From: Blattabacterium sp. (Nauphoeta cinerea)
Lineage (GTDB): Bacteria; Bacteroidota; Bacteroidia; Flavobacteriales; Blattabacteriaceae
Length of the DNA: 64,000 nucleotides
NCBI RefSeq assembly: GCF_000471965.1
Contig: NC_022550.1
Span: 434,001-498,000, forward strand
Reading direction: 5' to 3'
The notes under the pieces are model-generated. The model had not been told where the DNA came from. It was given only the letters and a program-made list of their open reading frames with translations, and did not search any database. Below are positions 19,114 to 27,148 of this stretch, piece by piece; positions within the stretch are counted from its first letter, which is position 1; the number at the start of each line of letters is the position of its first letter. The translations under genes and the position numbers were made by a program.

Positions 19114-19860
19114 ATGACAAAAATATATGCAGAAATCATAGGAACAATGATTTTGGTATTTTTAGGAAATGGGGTGGTAGCAAATGTTATTTTATCGAAA
19201 ACCAAAGGTCATAGCAAAAGTGGAGAATGGTTAATTATTACTATAGGATGGGCATTAGCTGTTTTTATGGGTATAACAGTTTCTGCACCTTATAGTGGAG
19301 CTCATTTAAATCCATGCGTTACAATAAGTTTTGCCATAATTGGAAAATTTAATTGGGGAATGGTCCCTTTTTATATTTTATCTCAATTTATTGGAGCTAT
19401 GTTAGGATCTTTCTTTGTCTGGCTTTTATACAAAGATCATTTTTTTGAAACTCAAGGAAAAGAAGAAAAATTATCTGTTTTTGTGACTGTTCCTTCTACA
19501 AAAAATTTATTTTCTAATTTTAGAAGTGAAGTATTTACTACTTTTATTTTTATATTGATTTCTTTATATCTTTCTACAGAAGGAACTCTTTTTTTTAAAG
19601 AAGAAAAATATCCTATAGGGTTAGGGTCTTTGGGGGCGCTTCCTTCCTCTCTGGTCGTATTTGGAATTGTTTTATCATTAGGGGGAGTTACAGGCGCTGC
19701 ATTAAATCCTGCTCGTGATTTAGGTCCAAGAATTATATATTCTATTATCCCCATTCCAGGAAAAGGAAAAAGTAATTGGGATTATGCATTGATTCCAGTT
19801 TTGGGGCCAATAGTAGGATGTGTAATGGCAGCAACATTATATCTATTTTTATCATCATAA
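19114..19860 (+). CDS. glpF: Glycerol facilitator / aquaglyceroporin, MIP family
   Basis: Six-helix channel that lets glycerol equilibrate across the inner membrane. The 248 residues show alternating hydrophobic segments and the two half-helix motifs. The first is NPC (residues 66-68, bases 19309-19317) instead of the usual NPA, in SGAHLNPCVTISFA. The second is NPA (198-200) followed by RDLGPR, the glycerol-channel type. The gene starts six bases after glpK, and that context supports glycerol as the substrate. The Ala-to-Cys change in the first motif is unusual. Confidence 0.92.
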   Translation: MTKIYAEIIGTMILVFLGNGVVANVILSKTKGHSKSGEWLIITIGWALAVFMGITVSAPYSGAHLNPCVTISFAIIGKFNWGMVPFYILSQFIGAMLGSFFVWLLYKDHFFETQGKEEKLSVFVTVPSTKNLFSNFRSEVFTTFIFILISLYLSTEGTLFFKEEKYPIGLGSLGALPSSLVVFGIVLSLGGVTGAALNPARDLGPRIIYSIIPIPGKGKSNWDYALIPVLGPIVGCVMAATLYLFLSS

Positions 19861-19889
19861 AAATAAAAAACTTGTAACTTATTTTTTTT

Positions 19890-21173
19890 ATGAATAAAAA
19901 GAATAAAAATAAGCTGTTTCCTCTTTTAAAAGAAAATTCGAATAGAGATCATAGAAAAATAGGAAAAAAACTTAAATTTTTTATTTTCTCTGATCGAGTA
20001 GGAACTGGATTACCTTTATGGTTACCTAGAGGAACAGTTTTTAGAAAAAAGTTAGAGGAATTTTTAATTGATGTTCAAGAAAAATCAGGATACGAAATGG
20101 TTGTAACTCCACATATTGGTCATAAAAAATTATATGTAATAAGTGGTCATTGGAGTAAATATGGAAAAGATCATTTTAAACCCATTCATACTCCTCGTCA
20201 AGAAGAAGAGTATCTTTTAAAACCTATGAATTGTCCTCATCATTGTGAAATCTATCGTTCTCAAGAATGGTCTTACCGCGATCTTCCTAAGCGTTTTGCA
20301 GAGTTTGGAACAGTATATCGTTATGAACAAAGTGGAGAACTTCATGGTTTAACTAGAGTCAGATGTTTTACTCAAGATGATGCACATATTTTTTGTACTT
20401 ATGATCAATTGTTAGAAGAATTTAAAAAAGTGATTAATTTAGTATTTTATGTTTTTCGTTCTTTAGGTTTTTTTACATATACAGTTAGAATCTCTCTTAG
20501 AGATCCTAAAAGAATAGACGGTTATATAGGGTCAGAAACAAATTGGAAAAAAGCTGAAAACACTATCCTACAAGTAGTCAAAGAAGAAAATATAGAAGCG
20601 TCTGTTAATTATGGAGATGCAGCTTTTTATGGCCCAAAATTAGATTTTCTCATTCAAGATTCTTTAGGAAGAAATTGGCAACTTGGAACAATTCAAGTAG
20701 ATTATAATTTGCCTGAAAGATTTGATTTATATTATAAAGGAAAAAATAATGAAAAATGTCGTCCAGTAATGATACATAGAGCTCCTTTTGGTTCATTAGA
20801 ACGTATTATTGCTATTATGATAGAACATACAGAAGGGAATCTTCCACTATGGTTGGTCCCTAATCAAGCAGTTATACTTCCTATAAGTGATAAATATGTA
20901 GTTTATGCAAAAAAAATTTTAAATTTAATGTTGAATTATAATATTCGTGTATTTATTGATAATAGAAACGAAAAGATTAACAAAAAAATTAGAGATTCTG
21001 AAGAAAATAAGATCCCTTATATGATTATTTTGGGAAATAAAGAAGAAAAAAATGAAACGATGTCATTACGACGTCATGGATTAGGACATATAGGAGTATT
21101 TTCTATTTCCAATGGAATAGAATCTATTTTGAATGAAACAAATTTCAAAACTAAAACTATAAAATTATTATAA
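19890..21173 (+). CDS. thrS: Threonyl-tRNA synthetase lacking TGS and editing domains
   Basis: Class II synthetase for tRNA-Thr. It has only 427 residues against about 640 for the usual bacterial enzyme. Residue 1 corresponds to a point just before the catalytic domain (DHRKIGKKL), so the N-terminal TGS domain and the N2 domain that clears mischarged Ser-tRNA-Thr are absent. The preceding gap is only 29 bases, so there is no remnant. The catalytic core is intact: zinc ligands in MNCPHH (Cys about 115), DDAHIFC and IHRAPFGS; the C-terminal anticodon-binding domain is present. It heads thrS-infC-rpmI-rplT. Confidence 0.95.
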   Translation: MNKKNKNKLFPLLKENSNRDHRKIGKKLKFFIFSDRVGTGLPLWLPRGTVFRKKLEEFLIDVQEKSGYEMVVTPHIGHKKLYVISGHWSKYGKDHFKPIHTPRQEEEYLLKPMNCPHHCEIYRSQEWSYRDLPKRFAEFGTVYRYEQSGELHGLTRVRCFTQDDAHIFCTYDQLLEEFKKVINLVFYVFRSLGFFTYTVRISLRDPKRIDGYIGSETNWKKAENTILQVVKEENIEASVNYGDAAFYGPKLDFLIQDSLGRNWQLGTIQVDYNLPERFDLYYKGKNNEKCRPVMIHRAPFGSLERIIAIMIEHTEGNLPLWLVPNQAVILPISDKYVVYAKKILNLMLNYNIRVFIDNRNEKINKKIRDSEENKIPYMIILGNKEEKNETMSLRRHGLGHIGVFSISNGIESILNETNFKTKTIKLL

Positions 21174-21739
21174 AAAAGAAATATCCAAAAGGTAATAAAA
21201 AAAAACACCGACCATTACCGCAAAAAAAAGAAAAACATCGTATTAATGATGGTATTATTAATACACCAAAAGTTCGTTTAGTCGGTGATTCTTCCATAGA
21301 AAATGGAATCTATTCCATACAAGAAGCACTTCAATTTTCTAAGAAAAGAGAGCTAGATTTGGTTGAGATTAATCCTAAATTAATTCCTCCAGTATGTAAA
21401 ATATTGGATTACAAGAAATTCTTATATGAACAAAAGAAAAGAAAAAAACAATTTAAAGCAAAACAAATTAAAGTAAATACTAAAGAAATCCGATTCGGTC
21501 CACAAATTGGAGATCATGATGGGAAAGTAAAAATTAAAAGTGCAGAGAAATTTTTAATGCGTGGAGATAAAGTAAAAGTATTTGTTTTTTTTAAAGGACG
21601 TTCTATAGTATATAAAGATCAAGGGAAAATAAAATTATTAAAATTTGCAGAAGAAATTGAGGAATATGGAAAAGTAGAGCAAATGCCGGTAATGGAAGGA
21701 AAGAGAATGTATATGATATTAGCTCCAAAAAAATTTTAA
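21167..21739 (+). CDS. infC: Translation initiation factor IF-3, non-AUG start
   Basis: IF-3 binds the 30S subunit and checks initiator tRNA and start codon. The N-domain ([17 protein letters not shown]), linker and C-domain ([33 protein letters not shown]) are all recognisable. No ATG, GTG or TTG lies in frame between the thrS end and the TTG at 21359, and starting there would delete the N-domain. The start must be ATT or ATA within 21164-21172; I give ATT 21167 (190 residues), overlapping the thrS stop. AUU initiation is the classic autoregulatory feature of infC in other bacteria. Confidence 0.9.
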   Translation: MIKKKYPKGNKKKHRPLPQKKEKHRINDGIINTPKVRLVGDSSIENGIYSIQEALQFSKKRELDLVEINPKLIPPVCKILDYKKFLYEQKKRKKQFKAKQIKVNTKEIRFGPQIGDHDGKVKIKSAEKFLMRGDKVKVFVFFKGRSIVYKDQGKIKLLKFAEEIEEYGKVEQMPVMEGKRMYMILAPKKF

Positions 21740-21749
21740 AGTCATATTT

Positions 21750-21938
21750 ATGCCTAAATTAAAAACAAAATCAGGATCGAAAAAAAGATTTAAAAAAACG
21801 GCTCATGGATATATCAAAAGAAAACATGCATTTAAGAATCATTTATTAACAAAAAAGTCTAAAAAAAGAAAACGGAATCTTTCCGTATTCACTTTATTAA
21901 AAAAATCAAATCAAAAAAATATAGAAATGCAAATTTAG
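21750..21938 (+). CDS. rpmI: 50S ribosomal protein L35
   Basis: A 62-residue, Lys/Arg-rich protein with the L35 pattern [28 protein letters not shown] and [13 protein letters not shown]. It is of normal length. It lies in the conserved infC-rpmI-rplT order, 10 bases after infC and 6 bases before rplT. The last 15 residues are less conserved than usual. Confidence 0.96.
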   Translation: MPKLKTKSGSKKRFKKTAHGYIKRKHAFKNHLLTKKSKKRKRNLSVFTLLKKSNQKNIEMQI

Positions 21939-21944
21939 AAATTT

Positions 21945-22295
21945 ATGCCTAGATCTACAAATGCGGTTTCCTCTAGACGAAAACGTAAAAAAATACTGAA
22001 ATTAGCTAAGGGGTTTTATGGTTCTAGAAGTAAAGTTTATACAGTCGCTAAAAATGCTGTAGAAAAATCTTTTCTTTATTCTTTTTCAGGAAGAAAAAGA
22101 AAAAAAAGAAATTTCAAGTCTCTTTGGATTCAACGTATTAATGCAGGAGTACGTCAGTATGGAAAATCCTATTCCGAGTTTATGAATAAATTATCGGAAA
22201 AAAAAATCAAAATCAATAGGAAAATTCTTTCATATATATCTATGAATGATCCTGATGTTTTTAAAAAAATGATAGATGACGTTTATTCAAAATAA
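21945..22295 (+). CDS. rplT: 50S ribosomal protein L20
   Basis: A 116-residue rRNA-binding assembly protein of the large subunit. MPRSTNAVSSRRKRKKILKL, GFYGSRSKVYTVAKNAVEKS and RKRKKRNFKSLWIQRINAGVR match the family. L20 represses this operon in some bacteria, but there is almost no leader here in which to see such a site. The 3' end overlaps the converging def gene by 13 bases. Confidence 0.96.
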   Translation: MPRSTNAVSSRRKRKKILKLAKGFYGSRSKVYTVAKNAVEKSFLYSFSGRKRKKRNFKSLWIQRINAGVRQYGKSYSEFMNKLSEKKIKINRKILSYISMNDPDVFKKMIDDVYSK

Positions 22296-22792
22296 ATTTT
22301 TTTTAAGTTCATTAATTTTTTCTCTATCATTTTTTTTTTATGTGTAGAAAAATAATCTATAAAGAGTTTTCCTTCAATATGATCATATTCATGGAAAATG
22401 ACTCTTGCACATATACCTGTTAAGGTCCTTTTTTGTTTTTTCCAATTTTGATCATAATATTCAATTATAACATTAGATTTTCTTTTAACATCCCCCATGA
22501 TTCCAGGAAGACTAAGACATCCTTCATTAAATTTACATTCTTTTCCATGAATTTTTAATATCTTAGCATTAATAAAAACCTCCTTAAAATAAGGAGTTTC
22601 TACTATAAAAAGTCGAATATTTTTCCCAATTTGGGGAGCGGCTAATCCTAATCCTTTTACTTTTTGTACAGTTTCAAACATATCTTGAATCAATTGATTG
22701 ATTTTATTTTTGTTTTCATGAGAATAAAAATCTATATTTAAACACTTTTTTCTCAAAATAGGACTTCCATAAAGAACTATAGGTAATACCAT
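22283..22792 (-). CDS. def: Peptide deformylase
   Basis: Metalloenzyme that removes the formyl group from nascent proteins. All three motifs are present in 169 residues: GLGLAAPQIG (47-56), EGCLSLPG with metal-ligand Cys92, and HEYDH with His134, Glu135, His138. The start ATG at 22792 lies three bases past the end of the restored ruvX frame, so ruvX and def appear co-transcribed. The C-terminus overlaps the end of rplT on the other strand. Confidence 0.96.
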   Translation of the reverse strand: MVLPIVLYGSPILRKKCLNIDFYSHENKNKINQLIQDMFETVQKVKGLGLAAPQIGKNIRLFIVETPYFKEVFINAKILKIHGKECKFNEGCLSLPGIMGDVKRKSNVIIEYYDQNWKKQKRTLTGICARVIFHEYDHIEGKLFIDYFSTHKKKMIEKKLMNLKKIYFE

Positions 22793-22795
22793 GAA

Positions 22796-23220
22796 TTAAT
22801 TTTGTTTTTCTTTTTTTGTAAGATAAGACTGTAAAATTATAGTAGCACTAATTTGATTTAAAATTACTTTTTTCTTCTTTTTTTTTTACCTAAACCCAAT
22901 TTGATCATAGTATCAAAAGCTATTTTTGATGTAAAACGTTCATCTAATCTTTCTATAAGAATTTTAGGATATTTTATATGAAATTTATAAATAAATTTTT
23001 GAATTTCTGCTTCTATTGAAATTTCTTTTTGATTATTCAATTTTTTAGGTAATCCTATAACGATTTTTTCTATTTTCTCATCAACTAAAAAATATTCTAG
23101 AAAATTCATCAATTTTATAGTGGGAACGGCGTTTAATCCAAACGCAAATATTTTTTTAGTATCTGTTATAGATAAACCAGTAATAATTTTCCCATAATCC
23201 ATTCCTAATATTTTTGCCAT
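22796..23220 (-). CDS. ruvX: RuvX/YqgF, RNase H-fold protein, frameshifted in an A10 tract
   Basis: Putative Holliday-junction resolvase/rRNA maturation factor. The first 118 residues read MAKILGMDYG, IVIGLPKKLNN and ERLDERFTSKIAF, then stop at 22864-22866 just after the A10 run (T10 on the + strand, 22878-22887). One extra A, or two fewer, restores the frame and adds the conserved C-terminal helix ISATIILQSYL, ending at 22796, three bases before def. In that restored helix the expected acidic pair (DE before ISAT in relatives) reads NQ, so a catalytic carboxylate may be lost. Either transcriptional slippage makes some full-length product or the gene is decaying. Confidence 0.82.
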
Positions 23221-23227
23221 TATATAC

Positions 23228-23258
23228 TTGTTATCTTATTTTATTTTTACTACTTTTG
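23228..23258 (+). promoter_or_regulatory. Promoter of dapD, Bacteroidota type
   Basis: TTG at 23228-23230, a 20-base spacer, and TACTTTTG at 23251-23258 match the sigma-ABfr consensus TTTG-N19-21-TAnnTTTG. Transcription would start near 23265, some 20 bases before the dapD ATG. It is the best two-element promoter seen in the window. Confidence 0.55.
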
Positions 23259-23286
23259 TTTTGTTTCTTATTAAGCAATATATATA

Positions 23287-24105
23287 ATGAATAGATTAAA
23301 ACTAGAGATAGAGAAATTTTGGAATAATAAAAATATATGGACGACTGATGCAAATATAAAAAATATAGTTCTTCAAATTATTGAACATTTAGAAATTGGT
23401 TCAATCAGAGTAGCTAATTTTTTGAATGAAAAATGGGTTGTCAATGAATGGGTTAAAAAAGCTATTATTATGTATTTTTCTATTCAAAATATGAATACAG
23501 TGGAGTTAGGCCCATTAGAATTTTATGATAAAATTCCTATAAAAAATAAATTTAAGGAAAAAGGAATTCGTGTCGTTCCTCATGCTATAGCACGTTACGG
23601 ATCATATATATCGCCTGGAGTTATTCTTATGCCTTCTTATGTAAATATAGGTGCATATATAGGAAAAAATACAATGATAGATACATGGGCGACAGTAGGT
23701 AGTTGCGCTCAGGTTGGGAATTGTGTTCATGTAAGTGGAGGAGTAGGAATTGGAGGAGTTTTAGAACCATTACAAGCTCATCCAGTTATTGTAGAAGATG
23801 ATGTTTTTATTGGATCTAGATGTATTTTAGTAGAAGGAGTTTTGATAAAAAAAGGAGCTGTTTTAGGAGCAAATGTAGTTCTCACAGCGTCTACTAAGAT
23901 TTTTGATGTAACTCATGATAAACCTATTGAAATAAAGGGGATAATTCCAAAATATTCTGTGGTTATACCTGGATCTTATCCCAAAAAATTTCCTTCAGGT
24001 ATATATCATGTTCCATGTTCTATAATTATAGGGAAAAGGAAAGAAAGCACAAATAAAAAAGTTTCTCTTAATGATGCATTAAGAACCCATAATTTAGCAA
24101 TTTAA
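23287..24105 (+). CDS. dapD: Tetrahydrodipicolinate N-succinyltransferase
   Basis: Succinylates 2,3,4,5-tetrahydrodipicolinate in lysine and meso-diaminopimelate synthesis. The 272 residues begin with a helical N-domain (KLEIEKFWNNKNIW) and continue with a left-handed beta-helix of hexapeptide repeats: GVILMPSYVNIGAYIG, MIDTWATVGSCAQVG and HVSGGVGIGGVLEP. Length and motifs are as in the DapD family. It is divergent from ruvX and probably drives the + strand run dapD-tsaC-cca-nrnA, with gaps of 2-6 bases. Confidence 0.96.
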   Translation: MNRLKLEIEKFWNNKNIWTTDANIKNIVLQIIEHLEIGSIRVANFLNEKWVVNEWVKKAIIMYFSIQNMNTVELGPLEFYDKIPIKNKFKEKGIRVVPHAIARYGSYISPGVILMPSYVNIGAYIGKNTMIDTWATVGSCAQVGNCVHVSGGVGIGGVLEPLQAHPVIVEDDVFIGSRCILVEGVLIKKGAVLGANVVLTASTKIFDVTHDKPIEIKGIIPKYSVVIPGSYPKKFPSGIYHVPCSIIIGKRKESTNKKVSLNDALRTHNLAI

Positions 24106-24107
24106 AA

Positions 24108-24686
24108 ATGTCTTTTTACGGAGAAATAGAAAAAAGTGTAGAGATTTTGAAAAAAGGGAAAGTTTTGTTGCACCCCACAGATACTGTGTGGGGATTGGGA
24201 TGTGATGCATTTAATATACAAGCTATAAAAAAAATATGTGAAATAAAGAATAGAAATATTTCTAAATCTATGATTCTTTTGGTAGAAAGTATGGATCGTT
24301 TACATCAATTGGTAGGAAAAATTTCTTTTTTTACTCAAAAAATAATTTTTGATAATCTTGTGAAAAAGGATAAACCTATTACTATAGTATATGAAAATGA
24401 AAAAAAAATGGCATCTCACTTTTTTAAAAAAGATAGGACTTTAGCCGTTCGTTTAACATATGATCCATTTTGTATTTGTTTGATCAGAAATTTGGATAGA
24501 CCTATTGTTTCTACTTCTGCTAATCTGTCAGGATTTGTCTCTCCTAAATCTTTTTCAGAAATTAGTCCTTCTATTTTAGACAAAACAGATTATGTTGTAA
24601 ATTTTCGTAGAGAAGAAAAAGCTATTTATAGTGGTTCTTCTATTATAAAAATTGTTGCCAATCAGGTTAAAATATTACGTATGTAG
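24108..24686 (+). CDS. tsaC: Threonylcarbamoyl-AMP synthase, Sua5/YrdC family
   Basis: Makes threonylcarbamoyl-AMP for the t6A modification at position 37 of ANN-decoding tRNAs. The 192 residues include HPTDTVWGLGCDA (about 22-34), the Lys/Arg-rich IKNRNISKSMILLV loop and RPIVSTSANLSG, all diagnostic. It is a YrdC-only form without the extra Sua5 domain. The start is two bases after the dapD stop. Confidence 0.94.
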   Translation: MSFYGEIEKSVEILKKGKVLLHPTDTVWGLGCDAFNIQAIKKICEIKNRNISKSMILLVESMDRLHQLVGKISFFTQKIIFDNLVKKDKPITIVYENEKKMASHFFKKDRTLAVRLTYDPFCICLIRNLDRPIVSTSANLSGFVSPKSFSEISPSILDKTDYVVNFRREEKAIYSGSSIIKIVANQVKILRM

Positions 24687-24692
24687 ATTGAC

Positions 24693-26110
24693 ATGAATTT
24701 ATCATCTGCTATTCATAAAAAAATATTTTATATTGTAAGTATTTCTGCTCAAAGGATAAAACAAAATAGCTATGTAATAGGAGGTTATGTTAGAGATTTT
24801 TTGCTAGGAAAAATAGAATCGAAAGATTTAGATATTTTAACTATAGGGGAAGGAATAAAATTAGCTAAAGAGGTTTCTAAATATATTGAACCTTCTCCTA
24901 AAATAAGAATATTTAAACGTTTTGGTACAGCTATGTTGGAATACGATAATCAAAGAATAGAATTTGTAGGATCTAGAAAAGAATCTTATCACTTTTCCAG
25001 TAGAAAACCCGTTATAGAGTTAGGATCATTACAAGATGATCAAAACAGAAGAGATTTTACAATTAATACTTTAGCTGTAAGTTTAAATCGTAATAATTAT
25101 GGAGAATTGATAGATCCATTTGGAGGATTATCTGATTTAAAAAAAAAATATTAAGAACTCCATCAGATGCAGATATTACTTATTCTGATGATCCATTACG
25201 AATGATGAGAGCTATACGATTTGCTACTCAATTACAATTTGATATTGAAAAATATTCATTTCAATCCATTCAAAAAAATAAGAATAGGATAAATATCGTT
25301 TCTATAGAAAGAATTGTCGAAGAATTTAATAAAATTTTATTATCTCAAAAGCCTTCTATAGGATTGTTTTTATTATATAAATCTGGATTATTGTCAATTA
25401 TATTACCAGAATTAGTTTCGTTAAAAGGAATAGAAGAAAAAAATGGATATAAACACAAAGATAATTTTTACCATACTTTACAAGTAGTAGATAATATTAG
25501 TAAAGAAAAAAATAATTCTCTTTGGTTAAGATGGGTAGCATTGCTTCATGATATAGGAAAAGCTAATACCAAAAAATTTTTACCTAGAGCAGGATGGTCT
25601 TTCCATGCTCACGAATTGGTAGGATCTAAAATGGTTGCAAATATATTCCACCGTTTAAAGCTTCCAAAAAATTATTCTATGAAATATGTAAAAAAAATGA
25701 TTCAACATAGTTATAGACCTATTGCATTAATAGGAAATAAAACTAGTGATTCTGCTATACGTAGATTATTATTTGATATAGGAAACGATTTAGAAGATTT
25801 GATGAAATTATGTATCGCAGATATTACTACCAATAATATAGATAAAAAAAATCAGTATAAAAAAAATATTTATCTTCTTATAAAGAGAATTCAAAAATTA
25901 GAAGAAAAAGATAAAATTCAAAATTGGAAATCACCTATATCAGGAAATGATATCATGAAAGCCTTTCATATTAATCCATGTAAGGAGATAGGTATCATAA
26001 AAAATTTTGTTAAAGATTCTATTTTAGAAGGGAAAATATCTAATAATTTTCATTCTGCTTATGTTCTTATGTTAAAAAAAGGAGAAGAATTAGGTTTTAA
26101 AAAAAAATAA
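24693..26110 (+). CDS. cca: CCA tRNA nucleotidyltransferase, frameshifted in an A10 tract
   Basis: Adds or repairs the CCA 3' end of tRNAs. Two adjacent frames together form one normal enzyme of about 472 residues. The first (24693-25154) has the nucleotidyltransferase motifs YVIGGYVRDFLLGK, DLDILT and RRDFTINTLAV. The second carries DDPLRMMRAIRFATQ and the HD-domain LLHDIGKA. The break is at A10, 25139-25148: adding one A (or removing two) turns DLKKKY-stop into DLKKKILRTPSDADITYSDD, the expected linking sequence. The enzyme should be essential, so slippage on the A tract or an assembly error is more likely than a dead gene. Confidence 0.9.
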
Positions 26111-26113
26111 TAT

Positions 26114-27148
26114 ATGTTATTCTCTAATATAAATGGAATAAATAAAAAAAAAATTGTGCTGTTACCTCATAATAAACCAGATGGAGATGCTTTAGGATCT
26201 TCTTTAGCTCTTTTATTTTATTTTAGAAAGTTAAAACATGATGTAGATTTAATATCTCCAACAGAATATTCTGAATCTTTTCAATGGCTTCCTGGAAGCA
26301 AGGATATTCTTGTATTTTCTAAACATACAGAATCTTTAGTAAAAAGAAAAATTGTCAACTCTGATTATGTCTTTTTTATAGATTTCAATAATTTATCAAG
26401 AATCAATAATATAAAAGATTTTTTTTTATATTCAAAGGCAAAAAAAGTACTAATTGATCACCATCCTTTTCCATTTTATTTTGATTTTATGTTTTCAGAT
26501 CCTACAGTAGCAGCTACCAGTGTTTTAGTCTTTCGATTCATATCCAATATGAATAATTTAGATAAAATAGATCAAGAAATAGCTACATGTTTATACGTAG
26601 GATTAATGACTGATACAGGATTTTTTCGTTTTCCTTCTGTTACTTCAGAAACTCATTTTATTGCCGGAAAATTAATAGAAAAAGGAATTAACATAGATTA
26701 TGTTTATGATCATTTACAAGAAAAATACAATGAAAGTAGATTAAAATTATTATCTAAAGCCTTAAAAAAATTAAAAATCATTCAAAAATATCGTACAGTT
26801 TACACAAGCATTAAAGCTTCGGATGTAAATAAAAATTTATATAAACAGGGAGATACAGAAGGTATTACTACTTATGGATTAGGTATAAAAAATATTGTTT
26901 TTTCCGTTTTCTTTTTTGAAGAAAAAGAAAAACATCCCATCAAAATTTCCTTTCGTTCGAAAGGAAATTTTTCAAAATTTCCTTTCGTACGAAGAATTTT
27001 GATGTATATGTTTGCTAGAAAACATTTTTGTGGAGGAGGGCACAAAAATGCGGCAGGAGGAATATCAGAAAAAAGTCTATCTGAAGCTATAGAATATTTT
27101 TTAAATATAATCCCCAATTATTATAATAATCTTATGTTTTCCATTTAA
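26114..27148 (+). CDS. nrnA: DHH/DHHA1 phosphoesterase, NrnA type
   Basis: NrnA-like enzymes degrade short oligoribonucleotides and dephosphorylate pAp. The 344 residues contain the HNKPDGDALGSS motif (about 19-30), FIDFNNLSRI, the namesake DHH in VLIDHHPFP, and the DHHA1 GGGHKNAAGG motif. Between FRSKGNFS and FARKHF about nine residues are inserted compared with relatives, coded by a palindromic/direct-repeat segment at 26941-27004. The 3' end overlaps the converging thioredoxin-fold gene by 17 bases. Confidence 0.9.
   Translation: MLFSNINGINKKKIVLLPHNKPDGDALGSSLALLFYFRKLKHDVDLISPTEYSESFQWLPGSKDILVFSKHTESLVKRKIVNSDYVFFIDFNNLSRINNIKDFFLYSKAKKVLIDHHPFPFYFDFMFSDPTVAATSVLVFRFISNMNNLDKIDQEIATCLYVGLMTDTGFFRFPSVTSETHFIAGKLIEKGINIDYVYDHLQEKYNESRLKLLSKALKKLKIIQKYRTVYTSIKASDVNKNLYKQGDTEGITTYGLGIKNIVFSVFFFEEKEKHPIKISFRSKGNFSKFPFVRRILMYMFARKHFCGGGHKNAAGGISEKSLSEAIEYFLNIIPNYYNNLMFSI
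26941..27004. repeat. Hairpin plus 32-bp direct repeat inside nrnA
   Basis: A perfect inverted repeat with 14-bp arms (26942-26955 and 26958-26971, loop TT) is followed by a second copy of its first half: a 16-base identical block at 26941-26956 and 26973-26988. This suggests a duplication with a 32-base period. It is in frame and codes for residues absent from related NrnA proteins. Confidence 0.7.

Noticed and set aside
19452-19754. Open frame opposite glpF
   Set aside because: Lies wholly within a conserved channel gene and has no recognisable product.
21359-21739. A 126-residue infC starting at TTG 21359
   Set aside because: It would remove the conserved IF-3 N-terminal domain, which is plainly encoded upstream in the same frame.
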